Positions 1 to 10,526 of a DNA stretch of 64,000 nucleotides are shown piece by piece. The DNA comes from Symsagittifera roscoffensis (lineage: Eukaryota > Xenacoelomorpha > Acoela > Convolutidae): NCBI RefSeq assembly GCF_963678635.1, contig NC_087067.1, positions 47,482,001 through 47,546,000 of the forward strand, read 5' to 3'. Position 1 is the stretch's first letter; the number at the start of each line of letters is the position of its first letter. The notes under the pieces are model-generated. The model made no database searches and was not told the origin of the DNA. It saw nothing but the letters and a program-made list of their open reading frames with translations. The position numbers and the translations under genes are program-made.

Positions 1-480
1 ATTCAACCAAATGCCACTAGATGAACAATCACGACGTTTAGCACAATTCGTTATTGGAAACAATCAATACTAATTTAATAGATTTTCTATGGATTTTCCA
101 AAGGACCAGCAGCATTCTCAGCATTAATGAGCAAAATGTTTTGACCACTCATTCTCAGTCAAATTGTCATAACATTATGCAATCACTGACAAAAAAGGAA
201 ATGTTTAATGTCTAATAATACTTAAAGAAAACATGAAAGCAGCCCCGGATAAATCACATTTTTTTCTCATCCGTGTAAACTTCCTTTGACATATTAATAA
301 AAGATATACGATAACTCCATTAAAATGCCGCAACCATCAACCCTCATCAAATAAAAAGACAATCAAAGAATTAAATACGTCTATAAGTAAATACGTCTAT
401 AAATTGCAACTATATTTAAGACCATTTTATGAAATTCTCAGACAGCAAAATAATTTTGAATGGACAACATAACATCAGAA
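1..480 (+). pseudogene. Ty3/Gypsy reverse transcriptase remnant (3' half), cut by window start
   Basis: This is the degraded C-terminal half of a Ty3/Gypsy-type reverse transcriptase. The sequence shows a palm-like stretch near bases 2-70 (FNQMPLDEQSRRLAQF), then GFSKGPAAFSALMSKMF near 97-142, which resembles the part of the RT palm before the catalytic loop. A thumb-like ENMKAAPDKSHFF follows near 228-267. Stops and frame changes separate these pieces, and I see no intact catalytic YVDD-type loop between them. The protein would copy element RNA into DNA in a cytoplasmic particle. The 5' part (gag, protease, fingers) lies outside the window. RNase H sequence follows directly in the same orientation, as expected for a Gypsy pol. 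Confidence 0.6.
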
Positions 481-496
481 ACGATTTGAAGAAATA

Positions 497-1138
497 AAAA
501 CACTCCTCATTGAAGAAATATCAACTATTATTCCAGATCCAGACCAACCATTTTATGCTATGTGCGACGCCTCAATTTTTGGCATCGGCGCAGCATTATT
601 ACAATCACACAGTGGAGCAAACAAAATGAATCTTATTTCAGCAAACTCAAGACTATTTACACAAGCTGAACTTGGACTCTCACTCTCTACACTTACGATA
701 GAATGCAAGGCTATATTATACACTCTCACAGAATATGAATTTTTAAAACTTCGATCAAAAAACCCAACAGTTTTAATTACAGACCATAAACCTATAATTT
801 TTCTCTTAACACCAAAAACAAATCCAATTCACAGAGATTATGGATTTCCATTCTTTTCAATGCAATTTCCAAATCTACGTATAGTTGGGAAAGCAGGAAA
901 AAATCTTGCATTACCAGACACACTCAGTCGAAATACACCACCTGAAATATTAACAAGAAAAACAACAGAAGAAATACCACAGGTTATTAAGTTTTTTCAT
1001 GCAAAAGACGAAACATCACCACGACTAGAATGCAAGTTTGCAGTGAAATCAGGCGTTGATCAAGCACAAATAAATCAATTAAAACACTTTCCAATATATT
1101 TACAGTGCCAAAATTATCACTACGAAATAGACCTATAA
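497..1138 (+). pseudogene. Ty3/Gypsy RNase H domain, still largely open
   Basis: This is the best preserved piece of the decayed element; the frame is open from about 497 to the stop at 1138. It carries the retrotransposon RNase H signature: CDASIFGIGAALLQ (first acidic residue), TIECKAI (glutamate), LITDHKPIIFLL (second aspartate) and LPDTLSR (fourth acidic position). The enzyme removes the RNA strand during reverse transcription. The frame then continues about 60 codons into linker without a recognised domain. Because RT before it and integrase after it are broken, this is a pseudogene fragment and not a working gene. Assignment to the Ty3/Gypsy type rests on the ITDHKP and LPDTLSR motifs and on the RT-RNase H-IN order. 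Confidence 0.72.
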
Positions 1139-1639
1139 AGAAACTCTACATTTAAACCAATGCCATACTCATCATGGATCAAAAACAAAACACAACATAA
1201 ATCACTCGGACAAAAAATGTACAGGGTAGACATATTCTCTTTAAGAGAAAAATAAAATCTAACTGATAGTATAAATCTATCAGGACACCCAGATACCGAT
1301 TCAAAATACACAATAAATCAAGTTTTTAATCTACATGACACCCTAGATAACATACCTCTTTAACAAAATAGAAATTGAAAACATTTTTTTACCGAATACA
1401 GAGAAATCAACACTTGAACTGCTACAAAAAAAACGAAAAACTTACCCAGTCAATAGAAAATCAAAGTCTTGGCCGAGTTATAGAACAAAACCCATATCAC
1501 AATTCTAGGAAACAAAACATTACTTAGATACTTTAGAAAATTCGATAATATATCTATAAATGGGAATACAATTACTTTAGAATACCAAACATCTGATTTA
1601 AAAGTACCCTGTTTAGCATCAAGTATGATACTCCTAGCA

Positions 1640-2700
1640 TTTCACACTCCACATTCCTTAAACACTAAAGGACATGCATGATCAGAAAAATCATACTCAA
1701 ACTTTATTCAAAATTTTTACATTCAAAATGCAACGAGTTGGATCAAAAGTTTATGCAATGATTGCATAACATGCCAGTTAAGTAAACCATAAAAACATCA
1801 AAAACAAATAGCAGAAAAACAAGATTTCAATGGAAAAGTTTATATTTTTACCACAGAATCTCATTGGATACAAAAGGACCAATATCACCCTCTTCAGAAG
1901 GAAACTCATATATAAAGGTCATAGTTGACGCATTTACACACTACGTAGCACTCAACCCAGTGTCTCATTGTAATGCCTATTATGCATATTTCAAAAATCC
2001 TTGTCACCAATAACGGCACTGAATTCGTGAAAAATGAAATATGCACGAACATCTCATGCCCCTTGGACTAATGGTTTAGTCGAAGGAATGAACCGTTTAC
2101 TACATGAATGTATCATAAATGGAAACGATACAAAATATTCTAAATGGTCAACAGATGTAAAATTTTTCCCCTTAGCTTACAATTCACAGATAACAACAAA
2201 CTTAGGACTATCACCTCATGAAATGGTTTTTAATCAAAAACCACGGAAACCAATAATTTTCATGGCAAAATCCTCAAAAAACCCACCAAAATCTACCATT
2301 ACATACACACGATGAAGATCATTTTCATCACCCACAAATTTTAAAATTAGCTTAAACCACACATACTGAACGGATTTTAAACAGAAATAAAGAACACAAT
2401 GAAATTTATCGAAAATAGCTAAAAAACAATTACAAAGACAGAATGTTCAATTCCGAATAAATTCACGGTTCACACCAGCTACAAATTTAAAAATAGGAAA
2501 AACTGTCCGAATCCAAAATTTTGTAACACAAAGAAGAATATCTGAAAAAGTACAACCAATCCAAAAAGGACCATTTCAAATCATTGACAAACCCACTGAT
2601 ATAACATATTATTTAATTGATTGAAATAAAAAAGAAGTTTTTCAACATAGAAACAATCTTTTACCCTATTACCCAAAAGAATACGCTCTTTGCAAGCTAA
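1640..2700 (+). pseudogene. Ty3/Gypsy integrase remnant with mutated catalytic position
   Basis: These are remnants of the three integrase regions. The zinc-binding region runs about 1643-1775, with two spaced histidines (HTPHS) and CNDCITC. The catalytic core starts near 1864 with LDTKGP (first Asp) and VDAFTHYVAL. The second catalytic position reads VTNNGTEF at 2003-2026, where the family has DNG, so an Asp appears replaced by Asn. The glutamate region is in the open frame from 2034 (WTNGLVEGMNRLL). A C-terminal SH3-like stretch lies near 2486-2690 (KTVRIQNF, KGPFQIID). Frames change several times and internal stops occur, including TGA codons. Integrase would insert the cDNA into host DNA; this copy cannot. 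Order and orientation match the RT and RNase H pieces upstream. Confidence 0.66.
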
Positions 2701-3930
2701 CCCACTTATAGACCTTTACAGGACTCAAAGTTGTTCACGTCAACTCAGACAATAACCAAAAACAAACAAATGACGCAAAATGTTCGCCACAGTTATCGGA
2801 TAAGGAAAATGGAAAATGTCCGATAAAAATCCCAAGATTCAAGCAATAAACAATTATCGCAGAAACAAAGAAAAACCAAAAATTAGACGAAAACATTTTA
2901 CCACAAGAAATAAACGAAAAATTTCAACAACGTCAATCATCGCGACTTCGAAAACAGCCACGAAAAGATTACAAAACCTTCATTGGACCATCTGAAATAT
3001 TCATCAAAATTTAATTCCGAAAACCCCTTTCTAATTAAGTAACCATTTTTACACTTTCAGAAAAATAACAAACCTTTCTTCTCTTTTCGAAATTCACGAT
3101 GACACTGGGATGAATTTTAGAAATGAACAATTAGTTTAACTTAAGCCAACAACTAGTTCAAATTTAGCCAATGAGAAACTATCTAAAGATCACCTCATTC
3201 GGACACCACTTCTTTAACCGACCCTTTGCAGACTTAAAGCATATCTGAAAAAATAACCAAAAGAACTCCAGGTCAAAATTAGGCAACAACCTCATATTGG
3301 ACAACCGAAATAAACAATATCTAAATATTACAACCCACCCCTATCAACTAGTACAAAGATCAACAATATTGTCCCAACTTACACTCCAAAATTGCCTTGA
3401 GGAAAAATGTTGAAAATTAGCCGAGGGTAAAAATAGGACATGATCATTTAGTCTAAAGTACGAATAACCCCTGAATACCCCCGATCATCCCATAAATAAA
3501 AACAAAACTAGAAACATAATTCTTAGACAATCAGACTTCTTTTTACCAAAAATAGCCTAAATCCGCCCACTTGTCGAAAATTATTAAACAACCCGACCAC
3601 ACTCAATTTTAGCCTCGAAAAGTAAAAAATAGTTCGGCAAGAACGAATCATTTCTCAAACGCTTCTTTCAAAATCAGTCAAACATCTCAAAATCAAAACT
3701 TCGAAACATTTTTCACTTCTATCAATTTTTTTTTCAAATCAATATATTTTTTTATTTTAGACAGTTTTGAAATATCTCCCTTTCTTTTCATTGTTTTTGC
3801 TGTTTTTTCAAGTTTTTCTATTCAATACACAAAACCTACCTCAATTTTGCAAAAATTCTTGACCACCTCTTCGGGTACGACATTTCAAAAACTATCTAAA
3901 TGTTAAGACATCTATTCAAGAAAAAAGACA
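2701..3930 (+). other. Retroelement interior without a recognisable frame
   Basis: The stretch lies between the integrase remnant and the next readable frame. It keeps the A- and C-rich, G-poor plus-strand composition of the element, so it probably belongs to it, but all frames are broken by stops. Isolated Asn/Lys/Gln-rich runs could be the tail of pol or degraded leader for the downstream ORFs. I see no domain, repeat or RNA gene here. Confidence 0.4.
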
Positions 3931-3937
3931 TTTATTT

Positions 3938-4528
3938 TTCTTTTTTGTGATATTTTTCACATTTTTAATATCCCTAATTGTGACAATATGCAAACGTAAG
4001 AAAAATAAAAAAAAAATTTTGCATTAGCAACAATACTTTTTAATAATTTTTATAAAAGAATATTATATCAACATAAATTTTCTTCATTGGGAAAAAAAAT
4101 TCGAAGAACTTTTCAAAATTGCTACTCAACAACCCACACAACAGTCCCCACCGACTACGACATCCCAGGAATCTCCAAAAACACCAACATCCAGTCAGAC
4201 AAATCACCATCAATCGTCAACACGTATTTCATTTCAAGAAAATCCATATACATTTAAGGAAAAACTTTCACTATTATCAGAACCTTTAGAACCTGTAGTT
4301 CGCCACGCATCCCTGAGCGAACCACAATACGAACCGAAATATAATATATACCCTTCTCTACAGCAAGACCCGAATAGAACAAGACATTCTAGTCAAAACA
4401 AAGGTACATTGAAAATAGATAGACAAGTCCTTTTTAATATATCCTCATCGCCAATCCCAAATCCTCTAGATCTTTCCAGTAGTACAATTCAAAGTACCCA
4501 TCCACCATTGCAATCTACCTCACAATAA
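3938..4528 (+). pseudogene. Membrane-segment plus Ser/Pro/Gln-rich reading frame in the retroelement
   Basis: One frame (phase of base 3941) runs from about 3938 to the TAA at 4526-4528, broken only by a TAG near 4026. It begins with a strongly hydrophobic stretch (FFVIFFTFLISLIVTIC), immediately followed by a basic cluster (KRKKNKKK), the pattern of a transmembrane segment with a cytoplasmic stop-transfer signal. It continues through LHWEKKFEELFKIATQQ into a Ser/Thr/Pro/Gln-rich tail. It sits between the integrase and Env-like remnants, so it may be an accessory or membrane-linked protein of the element, or the end of a displaced glycoprotein. I do not recognise the family. No convincing ATG was assigned. 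A host origin is unlikely given position and composition. Confidence 0.35.
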
Positions 4529-4635
4529 AATACTCGAACATACTATCGGATTACCTAGGATCAACTCCCACATCCGAACAATTTTGTGAAATTCCTTCTA
4601 ACCCCCCAACTTCAACGCAACGTCTCCCACATTGG

Positions 4636-4959
4636 ATGACACAAGCTTTCACTCAAGTTGAACCAAACTTGGTAAACGACCCTATCCAAATCTCATCGGA
4701 TACATCTTTGTCATTCTCAGAAACCCTCTCACTTTCTTCAACCCCTTCAATAAATCGAACCCCAACAACATCATTTCCTCCAAATTTCCCTACAAATTCA
4801 GACGGCAGATATAAAGAACATTTAACCAATAATATAACCCTCCGATTAGATCGGAATACATTCGTAGCAACCCCCCATTTTTTTACCAATATCTTGACAG
4901 TAACCAAATACATAATTGGGCAATCAACAGATTACAATATCGACACGATTTTCACATAA
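4636..4959 (+). pseudogene. Ser/Thr/Pro-rich ORF, 107 aa, retroelement interior
   Basis: An ATG-initiated frame of 107 codons, rich in Ser, Thr, Pro and Asn, has no recognisable domain. The antisense strand is also open for 86 codons, so openness alone is weak evidence. It follows the membrane-segment frame by about 100 bases and may be a frameshifted continuation of the same low-complexity protein, which shares its composition. No function is assigned. Confidence 0.25.
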
Positions 4960-5199
4960 CATACAGGAAAACAACATACAAATCCTTACACAAGACAATC
5001 TGCAAAACTGAATTCGAAATTTTAAAAATTTAAACAATTAAGAACATCATCCTCTCCCCTTAGCCCCACCAATTAAAACACCTTACTCACTACCTCCCCC
5101 ATTTATCACAACAGAAATTATCTATAAATACAATTGTTATACAAAAGAGACACTTGGATACATCACATTCTATAATCCATATTCAGGACTATCCTACAA

Positions 5200-7081
5200 A
5201 TGTGATTTTTAATAATCCTTCTCCTTCAAACCCTCCCCCCTTTTACTTTTTCAGTACCATCAAATCATAAAAACCCTTCTCCTCGTACAGGACCGCAAAG
5301 TTTACTAGTCACACACTATGTTTGTGAAGAAAATGAACAAAAAACACTACAAAGCTACGCCATAAACCAAGCAACTCAATGCAAATCTGAACCACAAGAA
5401 ATAGTAACAACAAATAAAGTAGCAACACCTTATTCAAAAACTAGAGCCACAATCTTAACAGGATACAAATTCGCAGCAGCCTTCTCTTAAAAAATTTAAA
5501 TTGTTCCCAAGACTCAAATGGAATCAAAAATAGACTTGATCCTGAATCTTTCCATCAAAGTAATATAGAAAGACTCATACATCTTAGCCCTGAAAATTGT
5601 AAAAACGAACTTCCTCGATTGACATCCAGCACAAATAAAGGCTTAAACGGAAAATTTGTACATTTTCAAGTTTTTCCAGACTCTGCACATTAAGTGGAAC
5701 TTGAAGGATACCAAGGTCATTTAAAATTAGACGATATATACCCGTTCCACGGCAAACATGGACAATTAACATATGATCTCCATGATAAAAATTGGATACC
5801 ACACATTGGAATAAACAATCCTTTTAATGGCAAAGCTGACACAAAAAACAAAAGACATCAAAATTTTTTTTTTTCGATTGGGAAATCCAATGAGAAAAAG
5901 TCGAACAAACCCAATATTTAAAAGACGACACCAAAAATTATCAAGGAATGCGATTACTTTGTAAAAATGAATAAGAATATTGCGATCCAACAACAAGAAC
6001 ACAGGCAACTATTGTTTGGTTCCCCGAAGACACATGTAACTTCAAGTTGCAAGAATACACACAAAAATGATAGAATCTCATCAAAAACACTTTATTAACT
6101 CCAATCCTTATGATAAAGTAAACCCTAAACAATAATCGTTTCAACAAAATCATTAATATAGAAAATAAAATGACACGTTTTCAATCTACGCAGAAACAGA
6201 ACTCGCTCGCAAATATAGCACTCCACTTTATAAAACCCAATACTCCGAAATTCTTGTCGAGTACAAAAAAAGTTTTGTCATGAATACAGGAAAATTCATC
6301 ATTAATCCATATCCATTATATCACAATAAAAATGACGAAAATTCATACCTCCCAGTAACATTTCTGAAAAACACATGAACACCTGGTGGAACATTTTGAC
6401 CACAAGACAAAAGCAGTACACGTTTACAAGAATTATCACTTATGAACAATACCTATTTTGGCGCAATTCACTAAGACATCCACTTAGACTTGAAATTGGA
6501 CTACACATTAAGTAGGATTTTTCAGGAATTGTCACTATCAGAACTAGAAACGTTTCATCACTAATGTGAACTTGAACGAACACAATTGTTACAATCACTT
6601 GCACTTGCACTATTAAAAATTCCTCGCGCAGGATATTTGTTGTCAGGAAATAGATCAAATTTTTTTGACGACGAAGGAAATATATTGTGTTATTACACAT
6701 GTACGAAAAAAATAACACCATTTTATCTGTTTAAAGACAAAAGATGTTACAAAAGAATCACCATATTCTACAAAAAGAAAGTACATTTCATTGACACACT
6801 TTCTAGAAACAAACTTTTGGGATACAACTGTCCCTTGGGGGTCTGAAAATGGCCACAATATTGTACAGTTAAACCCTGACCAAGACAAATACTACCTACT
6901 CACACCATATCCAACACTCATGCCACCATTAAAAAAAATTTCACCGAAAAGTATCAGAGCTATTGCTAGAAATCCAAATATAGATTTACAATCAATATGT
7001 ATGTACTCTAGATCAGATATACAACATCAGATCCGCACACAAAAAACTCGAGTTATCCACAGAGTCCAGTTAATCACATAA
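5200..7081 (+). pseudogene. Env-like glycoprotein remnant of the Ty3/Gypsy-type element
   Basis: Broken reading frames encode a secreted, cysteine-bearing protein placed downstream of pol, the position of env in errantivirus-like elements. The putative ATG at 5200 is followed at once by TGA, then by a leucine-rich signal-peptide-like stretch (FLIILLLQTLPPFTFS). Readable blocks include THYVCEENEQ near 5310-5340, the frames at 5694-5921, 6586-6846 and 6791-7081, the block ELERTQLLQSLALALL and the block CYKRITIFYKKKVHF. The stops are spread over all three frames. The cysteine/hydrophobic layout suggests a virus-type membrane glycoprotein acquired by the element, possibly of chuvirus-like ancestry, but that family link is only inference. 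No C-terminal membrane anchor is visible. In an intact relative it would mediate membrane fusion; this copy is dead. Confidence 0.45.
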
Positions 7082-7185
7082 TGGCCCAGCAACCAAATGT
7101 AGAACAAATATATAAATAAATCAAATCATAGAACAGCTACATACCACTAATTCCGTTCTCAGAACAAACATTTTTCTAGGTCACG

Positions 7186-8410
7186 ATGAGTCGCCAGATT
7201 GGATCCCTCAACCGTTCCCTTTCTTATTCATCCAATCTCCAACGTCACCATACAAACATGTCAATTTCTGATTTCACTCCCTTTCTTGTACCATCATGCA
7301 CTAATAATTCAACAAGCATGGATTCAGATGACAGTTTCTCATACCATCTCACAATTTGACAGTTCTTATATTTAAACCCCAGATGAAATTGCAGATTCCG
7401 AGCATAGCCCATCCACTTTTTCCCAACCCCCCCCCCCCCCTTTCAACCACTCCATACCCCAATTCATGATGAACCTTCCTCATTCCCTTCTTCCTACACT
7501 GATGCAACTCCACTTTTCTCCCCAATGACCAGCGACCCACCGAACCCCCATAGCCCCGTTGATGAAGAACTCGAAAATGAATTAGACAATTTTATAACCC
7601 TACAACAACAGCTTCAGAACCCCAACAAACTAACAATCCACCACCTATCACAAACCATGACATCCTCCGAATCCTTCAAACAGGCATCCACTACTGAAGA
7701 AACCCGATTCCACCGAGTATTTAAACGCAAACATCCCAACGCCCAAATGCCCCTATCCCTCGTCCACCTCGAATGTTTTCAGTTCACCCTGTTCACAACA
7801 ACACAAAGGAATTCCTACAAGTGTGCTTACCATTTTTTCCAGGATACACTTACTATCAAACTAATACTAACAACGATCAACGAACTTAAGTTAACGAACA
7901 TGCCTTGTTTCCCACATTTTCATATACCTCATACTATCCTTTCAGTAACCCCATGTCAATCCCATTATATAATAACCCAGACGACAATGAGTTCTGTCAC
8001 ACTCGATTACATCACCTAACCACAGCAATTGAGGAAAAACAATTCAAAACCATCGGACTAACCCAAACACTAAATAGATTTTTTGTAATAAAAGCAAACC
8101 GATTTTTCATTAACCATTATCATCACGCTATTGCACGATATATGGAAGATACCTTTTTAGAAACGATACTAACGCAAACTACCAACTAACTGATTTTTTT
8201 TAAAAATCTCGTTATGTATTTGTGATTAACTGCAAGAATAAAAAATTCAATCATATTATATCCACAGCACTTCGCGACATAAAAGCCTACAACCCCTTTT
8301 TTATGAAATTCAACCATTTCTCAGTAACGTTCAATTTTCTAACACCAAAAGAACGCAATTTATACTGCTCACATCAAATAATGTTACGCGAAAAACAAAC
8401 TCATATATAG
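7186..8410 (+). pseudogene. Post-Env small frames of the retroelement (Pro/Ser-rich, acidic)
   Basis: Three broken frames follow the Env-like region: an ATG frame at 7186-7359 (57 codons, ending in the acidic MDSDDSFSYHLTI), a Pro-rich frame 7525-8019 with an acidic block (VDEELENELDNFITLQQQLQ), and 7905-8189 plus 8222-8410. A 14-base C-run at 7427-7440 is a likely frameshift point between the first two. I do not recognise the family. The acidic start recalls the first residues of the 252-aa protein in the small LTR element at 42.2-43.0 kb (DDDLRDFEDLLSLL), which could mean a shared accessory or structural protein, but the match is too short to prove. Asn/His-rich composition continues to about 8905. 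Confidence 0.3.
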
Positions 8411-9700
8411 ACTTATTATAAATTTATCCAACACCGCTACACAACTGATACACCATCACGAAAACCACAACATCGATTTACCCTTCGATATACTACACCC
8501 TTCTTCTTAAATTTCACATGCTGTAAAAAAGACACTAATAAGCAAGGTTTGATCAGAAATTACGACGCTATAAGACAAATGTACATATTTTGCCCACGAA
8601 CCAGAACTTTCAACATTGATGAATCCAGTCCACTAATTGTCCACGACGAATATATACAGCCCGTCGAAGTCCCAATCTTGGAATATATTCACAACAATAA
8701 TTATAATCATAAATTTTAGAATCTAATCCAAAACATACCGCACGAATTCTCACTAAGTAGCGAAGAGCAAAAGATCATCAAAGCACTGGAACTCCTATGG
8801 CCTCTACTGCAAATTAAAAACATCACCTGCTTGCTTGCTAAACTCCTAACATCATCAGACACTTTTCACAAAATTTTCCTAAAAGGCTTTTTTGCCGACG
8901 ATGATTAAGTAAAATCAAGTATTTGTAGCTAATAACTTTCAAAATACAACAAACCATTCTTTTTGAAGGTTTGATTTTTGTTTTTAGATTTCATCACACA
9001 ATCAACTAAAACAAATAAAAAAATAAATAAAAAATTGAAAAATCTTTTCTAGAAATTTTAAACTTATTTTAACAAATTGCAGTATATGAAAGCAGTAAAA
9101 ATCACCTCCAAATAGCAGTAAGTCCATTAATAGTCCCCAATGCAATAAATTCATAAATAATCCTCCAAACCAGTAATTTCGGTTTTAACAAGCAGTAATT
9201 TAAGAAATTATTTTCCCCAAAAAGTAGTAAAATAATAGTTCAAAGTAGTAAATTCATACAAAATTGCAGATAAATTAGAAAAACTAACCTTTTTACCAGA
9301 CATTTTTTTAAAATAAATTTGAATCATTTATTCGCCCATAAATCACACACTCTTTCCACAATTGCACAGCTCGCCCACGAAGAAATGTTTAAATAATGAA
9401 TTTTAAGTTTTAACTTTCACTGATATTAACTCTAACTAGTTTTCACACTTTTCAAATTTTCCTTTAGACTTCTGGTTGGAAGGAATTATTTAGTAAACTG
9501 AAAGACCATTGCAGCTTATTAACGACACAAAACCACAAACTAATAGCATGACTAAGAAAGAAAAACCCAGGGTACCCAAACCAGATTAAAACCAGATTAA
9601 AACTGCGTAAATTATTCGTTTGAAGACCACTTTCAAGTTTTACCACAATCAAATAAAACACAAAAAAGTCGAAAATCAAACCCACACCAAAAGATTCTAT
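8411..9700 (+). other. AT-rich tail of the retroelement region; no gene seen
   Basis: A/C-biased sequence continues with short broken frames to about 8908, ending in a DDD-type acidic tail and a stop. After that come AT-rich bases with repeated AGTAGTAAA and GCAGTAA motifs at 9080-9270. A 3' LTR of the decayed element would be expected near here, but no second copy exists in the window to define it. No coding frame with a recognisable product is present. Confidence 0.35.
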
Positions 9701-9794
9701 TTTTCAGTAATAGACACAACCAAAACGAAAAAGAGAAAAACGAGTAATAAAAACGAAACAAAGGGTTGAGCACAAAAAGAGACTCTGCACAAAG

Positions 9795-9905
9795 AGACCG
9801 TAAAAATATACCCCACTCCTGGCCTCACCAACCAGAAGTACGTCATGAGCATTCTCTATAGCCGGCCTAACCAACCGCGCTACACCACACTTTGTGGACC
9901 ACACT
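9795..9905 (-). repeat. tRNA-like segment, possible SINE head or tRNA pseudogene
   Basis: On the minus strand the sequence contains a box-A-like GTAGCGCGGTTGGTTAGG (about 9867-9884). About 40 bases further on is a T-arm-like hairpin, CTGGT-TGGTGAG-GCCAG, with a 5-bp stem and 7-base loop at the spacing expected for box B. The loop lacks the conserved TTCGA and no proper acceptor or anticodon stem forms, so it is not a functional tRNA. The arrangement fits a degraded tRNA-derived SINE head or old tRNA pseudogene. It is a GC-rich island in AT-rich surroundings. Coordinates are approximate and no second copy was seen in the window. Confidence 0.3.
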
Positions 9906-10019
9906 CTATTTTTGCCAAGAGTTGCTCTAGTGTCAGGCACTCTTAGAAAAAAACTAAAATGAAACGCTTTTGCGAAAACAATTAATAACAAATCATAACT
10001 AAAACTTAATTAATAAAAA

Positions 10020-10526
10020 GTAATTATATATGTAAACCATAAATGCAGTACAAATAGATTTCTCAGAGCCCAAGGAACGAGCAGCAAAGGAGATGACAAC
10101 CCAATCACATTCCAACTTCCTTCTATGCAATTTGCTGCCTGAGGTCACTACACTCAAAGGATTTAAAGTATGGAATCAACATCACAGCAAAGGAAAACCA
10201 TTGAACCAGACCAATGGCCATCTCGATGTTGACAACACGTACCAGTCCTAGTCACTTGGCACTTCACACTGAAAATTCAAACTTCACCCTGCACGTAGTC
10301 TCGCTCTAAACTTTACGAAATCAATACATCATTGCATCAATCAGAAGTCTTGCACAATAGCCCAAGACTACCACGATCATTGAGACCCTTCCAGAAACAC
10401 GAACATAACAATCTTCCTCCGTCAAACACAAACAGCCACATTTATCCTTTCTCCAAGAAATCAATGCTCGCAACTTCAAAAACAAACTACATCATCTCGT
10501 CCTTCACTACGTCAAACAATTAAAAA
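10020..10526 (+). other. C/A-rich possible coding remnant before the tandem duplication
   Basis: The segment has more C than its neighbours and short open runs, such as 10332-10523 (His/Asn/Ser-rich). It also contains frame pieces like NRFLRAQGTSSKGDDNPITFQLPS near 10050-10120. The composition matches the retroelement to the left. It may be the edge of that element or a separate transposon fragment. No family is recognised. Confidence 0.25.
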
